Source: Mucilaginibacter myungsuensis (GTDB taxonomy: Bacteria > Bacteroidota > Bacteroidia > Sphingobacteriales > Sphingobacteriaceae). Taken from it: a stretch of 64,000 bases of DNA. The notes below the pieces were generated by a model that ran no database searches, was not told where the DNA came from, and worked only from the letters and a program-made list of their open reading frames with translations. The number at the start of each line of letters is the position of its first letter. The stretch's first letter is position 1. Below, piece after piece: positions 53,843 through 61,587 of the stretch. The translations under genes and the position numbers were made by a program. The stretch lies in assembly GCF_015222005.1 (NCBI RefSeq), contig NZ_JADFFL010000009.1, forward strand, positions 148,432 to 212,431, in the 5' to 3' direction.

Positions 53843-56299
53843 ATGAAATTGATAAACAAATACATCACCTATATAAGCATCCTGCTGCTCAGCCCGGCTT
53901 TGGCATTTGCCCAAGCCCCGGCGCCAACAGGCAAGATTAGCGGAACAACAGTTACCACCGCAGGCAAACCGGTAGAGTTTGCTACCATTAGTCTGTTACG
54001 TGCCAAAGATTCATCTGTAGTGAAAGGCGCATTGGCTGATATTAACGGTAACTACAAATTAGACCGTGTTGCTAACGGCACTTACATCATCAAAGCTACA
54101 GTTGTTGGTTTCGACAAAGGATTGAGCAAACCATTCAGCATCAACGCGTCGGCGCAAGCGGTTACAATTCCTGCTATCACTATGGCATCGTCAGCTAAAG
54201 CGTTAAAGACAGTTAATGTACAATCAAGCCGTCCGCTGATCGAGCGCAAGCTGGACCGCACTGTAATGAACGTAGAGAACAGTGTATTGGCCGCCGGCAA
54301 CAATGCCATGGAAATTTTAGAACGCGCCCCGGGTGTAACGGTAGATAAGGACGATAACATTACGCTGCAAGGTAAGTCGGGCGTTACCGTGATGATCAAC
54401 GATAAGCTGACCTACCTATCGGCCGCGCAGTTGGCTACGTATTTACGTAGTACCGATGGCAGCAACATTGCATCGATAGAGGTGATCACCAATCCATCGG
54501 CCAAATATGACGCTGCGGGTAATTCGGGCATCATCAACATTAAACTAAAAAAGAACCGTGAGGTAGGCAGCAGCGGCAGCCTTACAGTCGGCGCAGGTTA
54601 CGGTAATTACGGCAAAGACAACCAAAGCCTTACCCTTAACCACAAACAAGGCCGGTTGAACGCCTTTGGTACCTTTAGCCGTAACGATAATAAGAACGCG
54701 CGTTTAATGAGCATAGTGCGTGTGGTGGATAGCGTAGGTAAGCGCACTTACTTTGACCAGACCACCGCTATGACCCAATCTAACCATAACAACAGCTATC
54801 GCTTTGGGGCGGATTATGACCTGACCAGTCGCCACACCATCGGTTTTATTGTGAATGGCAACTGGGGGAGGTATAACCAAAACACACCTACCGTTAACCG
54901 CTTGGGCAGTGCGCCGGGTGTTTTCAACTCATACGTGAACAGTTTGGCCGATATCCGCCAGACCAATAAAAACTTTGCGGCTAATATTAACGACAGGATA
55001 CAGCTGGATACTTTAGGCCGCGCACTGAGCTTTGACCTGGATTATTCTAAATTCGTTAACACATCCGATGCAGATTACCAAACCCTCACTTTTTTGGCTA
55101 ACGGTCAGCAACAGATACCACCGATACTTTTGCGCAACCAAACCCCGTCGGATATCGACATCCGCACGGCAAAGGTTGATTATACCCACCCGCTTAGCAA
55201 AAGTTTGAAACTGGAGTTAGGCGCTAAATTCAGTAACGTAAAGACCGACAATGAATTGAATGCCCAGATCCGCAACAACACCGGCAACTTTGTGAACGAT
55301 ACCACCCGCACCAATCACTTTGTTTATCAGGAAAGAATTGACGCGGGGTACGTTAACCTGGGTAAAACCTATACCAATACATCCGTTCAGGTGGGGTTAC
55401 GGGCCGAGTACACTTCATCGGTAGGTGATCTGATCACTACCGGTCAGGTGGTTCCGCGTCATTACCTTAACTTTTTCCCAAGTGTGTTTATCAACCACAA
55501 GGTGTCGCCTAAAGACCAGTTGGGTTTATCATATAGTCGCCGCATAGACAGGCCTACTTATGGCAACCTTAACCCGTTCATCTTTTATCTGGATCAGTAC
55601 ACCTATCAGCAGGGTAACGCCTTCCTGAGGCCGCAATACACTAATGCTTTTGAGTTGAACTACACCTGGAACAGCACCATCAACGTGGCTTTAGGCTACA
55701 GCCATACCAGCGATGTGATCACCCAGATCATCCTCACAGACCCTATAACCAAGGCCAGTTTCCAAACGGATCTGAACTTGAACGTGCAGGACTCTTACAG
55801 TGTTAACTTTAATTCGCCCTTCACTATCACCAAATGGTGGACCGGTAATGCCAACATCAACAGCTTTTACCTCAATAACAAAAGCAAGGACCTGTTAGGC
55901 GCCAACCTTAATTCGGGCCAGCTGGCTTATCAGGCCAAGATATCGCAAAACCTTACCTTCATTAAAGGTTACCGGATAGAGCTGATGTCGCAATACCGCT
56001 CGCCTTTAAAGACCGGCATTTACGATATATTGTCGCAGTATTCGACTGATGCTGGCGTTAGTCACACCTTCGCCAACAAAAAAGCGACCATCAAATTTTC
56101 GGTAAGCGACGTATTCAATACCCGTCGTAACAACATCAACAGTATGTATCAGTCGGTTAACCTACAGATCCGCCAGGTTAACGAGAGCCGCGTAAGCCGA
56201 CTGACCTTCATCTACAACTTTGGCAACAGCAAGATCAAAGCCCGCCAGCGCCAAACCGGTGCCGACGACGAAAAGAACCGCGCAAGCGGGGGGAATTGA
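53843..56299 (+). CDS. TonB-dependent receptor (outer-membrane beta-barrel family)
   Basis: Outer-membrane receptor of 818 residues. The signal peptide ends at ALAFAQ (residues 19-24). A carboxypeptidase-regulatory-like domain spans ~30-115 (GTTVTTAGKPVEFATI), then the plug (ERAPGVTVDKDDNITLQGKS) and an OMP_b-brl_3-like barrel with repeated strands up to the end. The C-terminus after the barrel is a hydrophilic tail (KARQRQTGADDEKNRASGGN). There is no SusD-type partner gene, so it is not a SusC. The substrate could be a siderophore, peptide or other ligand; context gives none. Confidence 0.92.
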   Translation: MKLINKYITYISILLLSPALAFAQAPAPTGKISGTTVTTAGKPVEFATISLLRAKDSSVVKGALADINGNYKLDRVANGTYIIKATVVGFDKGLSKPFSINASAQAVTIPAITMASSAKALKTVNVQSSRPLIERKLDRTVMNVENSVLAAGNNAMEILERAPGVTVDKDDNITLQGKSGVTVMINDKLTYLSAAQLATYLRSTDGSNIASIEVITNPSAKYDAAGNSGIINIKLKKNREVGSSGSLTVGAGYGNYGKDNQSLTLNHKQGRLNAFGTFSRNDNKNARLMSIVRVVDSVGKRTYFDQTTAMTQSNHNNSYRFGADYDLTSRHTIGFIVNGNWGRYNQNTPTVNRLGSAPGVFNSYVNSLADIRQTNKNFAANINDRIQLDTLGRALSFDLDYSKFVNTSDADYQTLTFLANGQQQIPPILLRNQTPSDIDIRTAKVDYTHPLSKSLKLELGAKFSNVKTDNELNAQIRNNTGNFVNDTTRTNHFVYQERIDAGYVNLGKTYTNTSVQVGLRAEYTSSVGDLITTGQVVPRHYLNFFPSVFINHKVSPKDQLGLSYSRRIDRPTYGNLNPFIFYLDQYTYQQGNAFLRPQYTNAFELNYTWNSTINVALGYSHTSDVITQIILTDPITKASFQTDLNLNVQDSYSVNFNSPFTITKWWTGNANINSFYLNNKSKDLLGANLNSGQLAYQAKISQNLTFIKGYRIELMSQYRSPLKTGIYDILSQYSTDAGVSHTFANKKATIKFSVSDVFNTRRNNINSMYQSVNLQIRQVNESRVSRLTFIYNFGNSKIKARQRQTGADDEKNRASGGN

Positions 56300-56321
56300 G
56301 TTGGCAGTTTGCAGTTTGACA

Positions 56322-56356
56322 TTAAAGGCGATGGTGATCATCGCCTTTAACTTTTT
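56322..56356 (+). terminator. Terminator of the TonB-dependent receptor gene
   Basis: Arms TTAAAGGCGATG and CATCGCCTTTAA with a 5-base loop, followed by CTTTTT. Confidence 0.85.
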
Positions 56357-56357
56357 A

Positions 56358-56480
56358 TCCCTCCTTGGGGAGAGTGCGGTGACAATGAGCGGGAGCAGGA
56401 AGGGGTTAGCCGCTATGCATGGCAGCTAACCCCTCCCTGCCATTTCACACAGATCCCGGTCACCCGTCCCCAGGGAGGGA
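56358..56480. repeat. Dispersed ~130-bp palindromic repeat, copy 2
   Basis: It shares the centre GCAGGAAGGGGTTAGC (56395-56410) with its near-complement GCTAACCCCTCCCTGC (56425-56440; one mismatch) and the CCCTCC-rich outer ends of the copy at 24655-24790. The loop differs. Confidence 0.8.
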
Positions 56481-56502
56481 CAAAAAAAGCCATTATAGCG
56501 CC

Positions 56503-57210
56503 CTACAACCCGAACCGCTCCGCCACACGGATCAGCTCGCGGATATTTTTTGTAGCCAGTTTTTTGTTGATGTTCCTTCGGTGTGTCTCTACCGTATATT
56601 GCGCCAGGAACAGCGCCTCTGAAATATAAACGTTAGTATGGCCTTTAGCGATCAGGCCCAAAACTTGTTTCTCGCGTTTGGTGAGCGTACTGAAACGCTG
56701 GAACAATGGGATATCTATCGGCTCGGTATCCAACGCCTTGTTGATGCGATTAAGGGTATAATTAGCCTGGTCGGTAGCCACGCTCATTAATACGACATGC
56801 CCGGGATGGTTCTCCATCAATTTGCCCGAAAGTTGGAAATGGCTCCAGTCGTGCGTACTGTTCGGGCGTACTTTTTGGTAAAAGGCAACTACCTCGCTTT
56901 TATCATCGCGCTGGGCTATGTCGGCAAAACGGCCGGCTATCCAGGCCATCTCGTCGGCGCAGAATATCTCTTCGCTAAAATATTCGGCGCCCATACCGGT
57001 AAGTTCTTCCTGGGTACGGCGCAAGTGCTGAAGGCCGGTCTGGTTCATATAGGTATTTTCCAGTTTACCCATATCGTTCACCAGCAATACCCCGGGCAAA
57101 ATGTCGGCAACAGCCTTCAGCATTCCCATGGTATTGGCAAAGGACTTATCCAAGGTGTAAAGCTGCGACTGCAACACTACTTCCTGCTCGGCAGCACTGT
57201 AAACTTTCAT
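56503..57210 (-). CDS. LuxR family regulator with PAS-like sensor domain
   Basis: DNA-binding protein of 235 residues. The N-terminal ~140 residues look like a PAS fold (LPGVLLVNDMGKLENTYMN, GMGAEYFSEE). The C-terminal HTH-LuxR domain (about 168-235) has LTKREKQVLGLIAKGHTN, then ALFLAQYTVETHRRNINKKL, matching the recognition helix of the NarL/LuxR class. No phospho-receiver is present, so it acts as a one-component regulator or with an unseen kinase. A 24-base palindrome lies ~80 bases upstream of the start codon. Confidence 0.9.
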   Translation of the reverse strand: MKVYSAAEQEVVLQSQLYTLDKSFANTMGMLKAVADILPGVLLVNDMGKLENTYMNQTGLQHLRRTQEELTGMGAEYFSEEIFCADEMAWIAGRFADIAQRDDKSEVVAFYQKVRPNSTHDWSHFQLSGKLMENHPGHVVLMSVATDQANYTLNRINKALDTEPIDIPLFQRFSTLTKREKQVLGLIAKGHTNVYISEALFLAQYTVETHRRNINKKLATKNIRELIRVAERFGL

Positions 57211-57286
57211 CTAAATTAATTCAGGTATGGTCTATAATACGGCACTGTATCACTACAGGGCATGTTTAGGCCGCCCTAAATTAATC

Positions 57287-57310
57287 AAAATACCAACATG
57301 TTGGTATTTT
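57287..57310. promoter_or_regulatory. Perfect 24-base palindrome upstream of the LuxR gene
   Basis: AAAATACCAACA is followed directly by its complement TGTTGGTATTTT with no spacer. Such perfect symmetry suits a dimeric DNA-binding protein. It lies between the LuxR gene (minus) and the plus-strand frame at 57356. Confidence 0.6.
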
Positions 57311-57355
57311 GCAGATGACTTTTCCACACTACTTTCGTTTAATTTATCTTTATAA

Positions 57356-57526
57356 GAAAATGAGGGCATTGCGAGGTCTTTATTTGATAACGATAGACCT
57401 ACAATACCTAAGAAATACAGTACGAAGGTTGATTTCCTTACCACCATTGAGGACCAATATAAACCGAACTTATTAAAGGCTGGGGGCTTTCAACCTAAAC
57501 CTTTATTACGCTTTAATGAGTTTTAA
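57356..57526 (+). pseudogene. Startless small open frame ahead of a terminator
   Basis: Fifty-six codons are open from 57356 to a TAA at 57524-57526, giving protein-like text (RSLFDNDRPTIPKKYST, FLTTIEDQYKPNLLKAGGF) but without an ATG or GTG start. An ATG at 57360 is in another frame and stops early. It may be the remnant of a gene, or the exact frame may need checking. A good terminator follows at 57551. No family recognised. Confidence 0.35.
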
Positions 57527-57550
57527 ATTAGTAATAGTTTGTGTAGTGGC

Positions 57551-57582
57551 GGCCATCGGAGTAGTTTCCCGATGGCCTTTTT
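57551..57582 (+). terminator. Rho-independent terminator (plus strand)
   Basis: Arms GGCCATCGG and CCGATGGCC with TTTTTG after. No intact plus-strand gene lies just upstream, so it ends either the small frame at 57356-57526 or a small RNA. Confidence 0.75.
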
Positions 57583-57651
57583 GTTTGCCTACCGACAAAA
57601 AACCTTATAGATGGCATCGGCCTACTGCAAACTCTTAACTGTAAACTTCCC

Positions 57652-60153
57652 CTAATTCCCCACCATGAACACCGCGTTGCTGAACAGCAGTTTACCATTC
57701 TCCCAAAACTGGCGGAACAGCGGATCATCTACCATGTACACTACCGAACCGCGGCCCATGTTCTGTACGCCAAGCAGCATGCCGTCAACGATCTTCTCTT
57801 TACTTTTTTGGCCGACGAAACCTGCCACGTAACCATCTTTTTTGATAGAGCCAACGTTCCAACCGTTATCGCCCAGTAATTCATAAACCGTATCGTCCAG
57901 CTTAAGGGTATAATAATAATTGGGGAAACCAAAGCCCAGCGGGTGGGTGTTATCGATCTTGATCTTATAAATAGCGCCCGGCACCGATGACCGTAACGAC
58001 TCGTGACTGCGGTCGCCATAAATCCGTACTTCCTGCACTTTCTTTTTCTCGCCGTCCTTTTCTTCTTTCTTGTCTTTCAGTTTGGCTGCAAAACCTTTCT
58101 TTTCATCCAGTGATCCAATGGCATCACCCATCACGATCAGTTTACCGCCATCGCGCACCCAGCCGGCCAGCTTATCTGATTGCAGGTCGTTATAACCACC
58201 ATCAGGAACGATCAATACGTCAAAATCAGACAAGCGCACCCTGCCCATATCCTGGTAGCGCACCAGCGTTACGGGATAACCCAATTGCTGCTCAAAAAAG
58301 TGCCAGATCTGACCCATACTGCCCGATGATGTACCATCGTTGGTAAGCAGCATTACTTGCGGTTTTTTGATGAAGTGGACCTCTTTAGAGCCAATATCTG
58401 CGCCCTTATCTACAAATCCCGAACTCAGCGGCACCAGTCTGCGACCGTAGCGGTTGGCTGCCTCTACGATCAGCTTATCAAAATCGGCACGGTTATTACC
58501 CGCCTTAGTGATGATGAGCGAACCCGCCGCGAATTTCTTGCCGCCCGTTTCAAACTCATTTTCGGCATAGCGCACTTTGATGTTGTTCTTTAACAACGCC
58601 GCCAGAAATTTCACATCCTCTACCGACTGCCAGCCGCCAACATAAGCGTAAGCCTTGGTGGCGTTCATTGGCGCATCGGTGGTATGGGTATAGTTCGATT
58701 CTGTCCCTTTCAGCGATTCCTTTACACCGTAGGCCTTCAATCCATAGGCGAACGGTAACGACCAAGCCGTAATATCGTAAGTATTAGAGTCGGCCACAAA
58801 GGTTTTAGGCTCGAATAGCACATTCAACAATACCGACCGTGGCTGATAGGTATTGATCACCATATCATCGCCGGTGATACTCAGTGCCTCGCTCTTAGTG
58901 GTAAAGTAATTGTAGGCTGACGGGACGCTCTTGCTTAACCCGAACGCGTATTGGATGCCGTTCCTGTCCAGCAGCTTGGCCAGGGCGGCTACCTTGTCTT
59001 TGTTATCGTTCTTTACGATGTAGGTCTTGTATTCGCCGTTAGGGTTGGTACGGCTATCGTCGAAGAACTTTTTATACTCTGCCAATACTTTAGTAGCATG
59101 TTTAGATGCGGTCTCTACCGTACTTAAACTATTGCTATGATGGTGGGAAATACGGTCTTCCAGCGTCAATGTATCGCCGCTACGGGTCTGTATCGCTAAA
59201 CCTCCGCCAATGCCTCCCTGCTCGTACGTCATGCCGATAGAGCCATTATAAAGTGGGTAAGTATCGCCGTACGATGGATAAAGCAGATCAAACTCCTCAC
59301 GGGTAAAATACATCCAGCCCTGCTCGTCAAAATATTTAGCGTTGTTCTTACCGATGGTGGTCTGGAACTCGCGCTGCCACGGGGTGATCACCTTATGGAA
59401 AGGCTCGGCCGCCGGGGCAAAGTAGTACGGACTATTGTAACCCTGCTCGTGGAAATCGACGTGGATCTGCGGCAGCCATTGGTTGTACAACCCTACCCTT
59501 GCCTGAGATTCTTTTTGTACCTGCCAGGCCCAATCGCGGTTAAGGTCAAAATAATAGTGGTTCACCCGGCCGCCCGGCCATGGTTCGGTATGCTCACGGG
59601 CCGATGGGTTCGGATCCGGCACGGCACTGCTTACCTGGTTAAAATAATTCACGTAGCGGTCGCGGCCATCGGGGTTTAAACATGGATCGATCGCAATGAT
59701 CGTATTGGCCAACCATGCTTTAGTTCGGGTGTTGGATGGGTCTACCAGATCAAACAAAGTTTGCATAGCTGCCTCGCTTGATGAAGGTTCGTTACCGTGC
59801 ACGTTATAGCTTAACCAAACAATTACCGGCGGGTTGCTTATGGCGGCGCTTTTCTCCAGCCCGGTCAGTGACAGGTTGTATTTGCGGATAGCATCCAAAC
59901 GTTCGATATTTTCGGCCGTGCCAACAAATGCGGCCAGCAACGGGCGCCCCTCGTTAGTGGTGCCGTATTGCAGCAGCTTTACATTCTTAGAATTTTGCGC
60001 AACCTGCGTAAAATACTCGGCAATGCGCGAGTGAAAGGTAAAATGCGTACCCAATTTATAGCCTAAAAAGTCAGACGGCGACTGCAAGGCTTGAGCCATC
60101 GCGCCAACCGAACAGATGATCAATAGTAACAGGGGAAGTAATTTTTTCATCAT
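57652..60153 (-). CDS. Secreted M14 zinc carboxypeptidase-like protein
   Basis: Large exported metallopeptidase of 833 residues. The signal peptide ends at VGAMAQ (residues 16-21). The M14 catalytic domain (about 35-330) has the zinc ligand motif HGNE (His119 and Glu122), PCLNPDGRDRYVNY, and IHVDFHEQ with His231/His235, which would supply the third ligand. EGRPLL and GGIGGGLAIQTRS are typical of the group. The C-terminal half (from ~500) looks like a Class I glutamine amidotransferase-like flavodoxin fold (MLLTNDGTSSG, DVLIVPDGGYNDL). Whether its target is peptide or amino-linked glycan is unknown. Confidence 0.9.
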   Translation of the reverse strand: MMKKLLPLLLLIICSVGAMAQALQSPSDFLGYKLGTHFTFHSRIAEYFTQVAQNSKNVKLLQYGTTNEGRPLLAAFVGTAENIERLDAIRKYNLSLTGLEKSAAISNPPVIVWLSYNVHGNEPSSSEAAMQTLFDLVDPSNTRTKAWLANTIIAIDPCLNPDGRDRYVNYFNQVSSAVPDPNPSAREHTEPWPGGRVNHYYFDLNRDWAWQVQKESQARVGLYNQWLPQIHVDFHEQGYNSPYYFAPAAEPFHKVITPWQREFQTTIGKNNAKYFDEQGWMYFTREEFDLLYPSYGDTYPLYNGSIGMTYEQGGIGGGLAIQTRSGDTLTLEDRISHHHSNSLSTVETASKHATKVLAEYKKFFDDSRTNPNGEYKTYIVKNDNKDKVAALAKLLDRNGIQYAFGLSKSVPSAYNYFTTKSEALSITGDDMVINTYQPRSVLLNVLFEPKTFVADSNTYDITAWSLPFAYGLKAYGVKESLKGTESNYTHTTDAPMNATKAYAYVGGWQSVEDVKFLAALLKNNIKVRYAENEFETGGKKFAAGSLIITKAGNNRADFDKLIVEAANRYGRRLVPLSSGFVDKGADIGSKEVHFIKKPQVMLLTNDGTSSGSMGQIWHFFEQQLGYPVTLVRYQDMGRVRLSDFDVLIVPDGGYNDLQSDKLAGWVRDGGKLIVMGDAIGSLDEKKGFAAKLKDKKEEKDGEKKKVQEVRIYGDRSHESLRSSVPGAIYKIKIDNTHPLGFGFPNYYYTLKLDDTVYELLGDNGWNVGSIKKDGYVAGFVGQKSKEKIVDGMLLGVQNMGRGSVVYMVDDPLFRQFWENGKLLFSNAVFMVGN

Positions 60154-60257
60154 AACGTGATGGCTAATATAAATATCCGGATGCGGAAAGTGAAACCGGA
60201 AAGGTTTTTATACGGGGAGAGCGAGCTACAGGTTTGTGTTGAGCAATGCCGGCGATC

Positions 60258-60331
60258 TAACCACAAAGGACACAAAGACTTGCATTAGCTATGAACACAA
60301 AGGCTTCCTTCTTTGTGGGCTTTGTGGTTAA
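60258..60331. repeat. AACCACAAAG-type inverted repeat, copy 2
   Basis: Starts TAACCACAAAGGACACAAAG and ends with CTTTGTGGGCTTTGTGGTTAA. The right end supplies the stop codon of the DUF433 gene. Confidence 0.8.
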
Positions 60332-60537
60332 TTTTCATCATCATTTAAAATCAGGGCCATAACCGCTAAAGCTTGCTCTTTTGTTACCGTTGGAAAGTCT
60401 TCTAAAAACTCATCTAAAGGAACGCCTGCATGGAGATGGTCCAATAACGACTCGACAGGGACACGGGTTCCTGTGAACACGGGCTGCCCGCCTAAGATGT
60501 CCGCATCGATAGTTACAAATTTCTCGTTATAACTCAT
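60328..60537 (-). CDS. DUF433 family protein, antitoxin-like
   Basis: Small protein of 69 residues from MSYNEKFVTIDADILGG, with GTRVPVESLLDHLHAG in the middle and acidic QALAVMALILNDDEN at the end; DUF433 members have a helix-turn-helix fold and are often antitoxins. I chose the ATG at 60537 (4 bases after the previous stop); an ATG at 60555 would overlap that gene by 14 bases. Its stop codon lies within a dispersed repeat. The usual DUF5615/Mut7-C type toxin partner is not found in the adjoining bases, so it may be an orphan. Confidence 0.88.
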   Translation of the reverse strand: MSYNEKFVTIDADILGGQPVFTGTRVPVESLLDHLHAGVPLDEFLEDFPTVTKEQALAVMALILNDDEN

Positions 60538-60541
60538 AATA

Positions 60542-61027
60542 TCAACTGTTATCATTAGCCACTTCGATGCTTGTCACCAAACCATTGACGTTATAAGTAA
60601 ATGCAACCCAAGCGTCAGCATCCTTAATGCCTAACCTGATAAAGTTATCGCGCTTGCTTTTGAACGACAGAGGAAAAAGCGCTTTTAATTTGGCAATGTT
60701 ATCACCTACTTTAAAAGTTTGCCCGCCGATCATAAATCGGAAAAAGGGACTTTTCACTGTTATCAATTCGCATTTTTTATCATGAAAAAAAACTTGCAGG
60801 CCTTTGTATCGGTAATAGTCAGATGTACCACCCAAAACCTCGTCGGCCACGGTAACTATTTGGGCTTTTCCAAAAGCTTTTTGCAGGTCGTCAGGTGTGC
60901 CCAATCCAAAGCTTCCACCCGAAGCATTGGTAACTTTGATAGACTTGCCATCGACCATGTTTTCCTCTGGCATTTGAGGCGTCTGTAAATTGAAAACAAA
61001 AAGCAGTATAGCGAATAATTTGGTCAT
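60542..61027 (-). CDS. Hypothetical exported protein
   Basis: One hundred and sixty-one residues with a short N-terminal hydrophobic stretch (KLFAILLFVFNLQ) which is probably a signal peptide. The rest has SFGLGTPDDLQKAFGKAQIV, then YYRYKGLQVFFHDKKCELITV and VGDNIAKLKALFPLSF, a pattern that suggests a small duplicated beta fold. No family is recognised. It ends 4 bases before the DUF433 start, so the two may be cotranscribed. A cupin gene lies 31 bases upstream. Confidence 0.75.
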   Translation of the reverse strand: MTKLFAILLFVFNLQTPQMPEENMVDGKSIKVTNASGGSFGLGTPDDLQKAFGKAQIVTVADEVLGGTSDYYRYKGLQVFFHDKKCELITVKSPFFRFMIGGQTFKVGDNIAKLKALFPLSFKSKRDNFIRLGIKDADAWVAFTYNVNGLVTSIEVANDNS

Positions 61028-61058
61028 ATTGATGTTTTGAATAGGTTTTAATTAATAA

Positions 61059-61418
61059 TCAGGCATATAGGGCAACGCCAAAATAAACAAACTCCAACGG
61101 CTCGTTGTGGTCGTTGATCAGCTCGTGCTCTGTACCGGCCGGTATACGCACAAAGGTCGTCGGCAGCAGGTCGATCAGTTCATCAGCGATGTGATAAATT
61201 CCCTTTCCTTTAATGAAAAAGAAATACTCGTCCATAGTAGCATGGCTGTGCCTGCCCGATCGGTCGCCTTTGCTCATTACGCCGTAAGCAAATTGCGTAA
61301 GTGCCGAATCGGTATCGGAGTTTTTGGTAAAAACTTGTTTCATGCCGCGGGCATGCGCGTTTGGCTCGGCGGCAATATGCGCAAGTAATTGATGGAAGAG
61401 ACCTTGGTCAGCGTTCAT
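61059..61418 (-). CDS. Cupin domain protein
   Basis: Small beta-barrel protein of 119 residues. Cupin motif 1 is GRHSHATMDEYFFFIKGKG, with His and Glu metal ligands, and motif 2 PAGTEHELINDHNEPLEFVYFG supplies the other His. As with many single-domain cupins, the substrate is unknown; sugar or oxidative chemistry is possible. It is divergent from recQ, with 112 bases between them, and heads the three-gene minus-strand group with the exported protein and DUF433 genes. Confidence 0.92.
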   Translation of the reverse strand: MNADQGLFHQLLAHIAAEPNAHARGMKQVFTKNSDTDSALTQFAYGVMSKGDRSGRHSHATMDEYFFFIKGKGIYHIADELIDLLPTTFVRIPAGTEHELINDHNEPLEFVYFGVALYA

Positions 61419-61520
61419 AAAAGCAATTTTCAGGATGGCTCTAAGATAGGATTAAAACAAATAGGCTAAAATGGAGCAGTGATGATCGATCGGTTTTGGT
61501 TTCTGTAAAGATACAAAACA

Positions 61521-61555
61521 TTTTTGATAAATGCTAAAAATATTTGCTATTTTTC
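61521..61555 (+). promoter_or_regulatory. Candidate recQ promoter
   Basis: TTTTTG (61521-61526), 21 bases, TATTTTTC (61548-61555; one mismatch to TAnnTTTG). The first in-frame ATG (61531) lies inside this promoter, so the ATG at 61588 is preferred. Confidence 0.5.
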
Positions 61556-61587
61556 AGCGAAAATTTTCTGTACATCTAAGCCCCGCT

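Noticed and set aside
57253..57447. A 64-codon minus-strand frame containing the 24-base palindrome
   Set aside because: No family, no start context, and the palindrome forms part of it; the opposite strand holds the terminator and the better frame.
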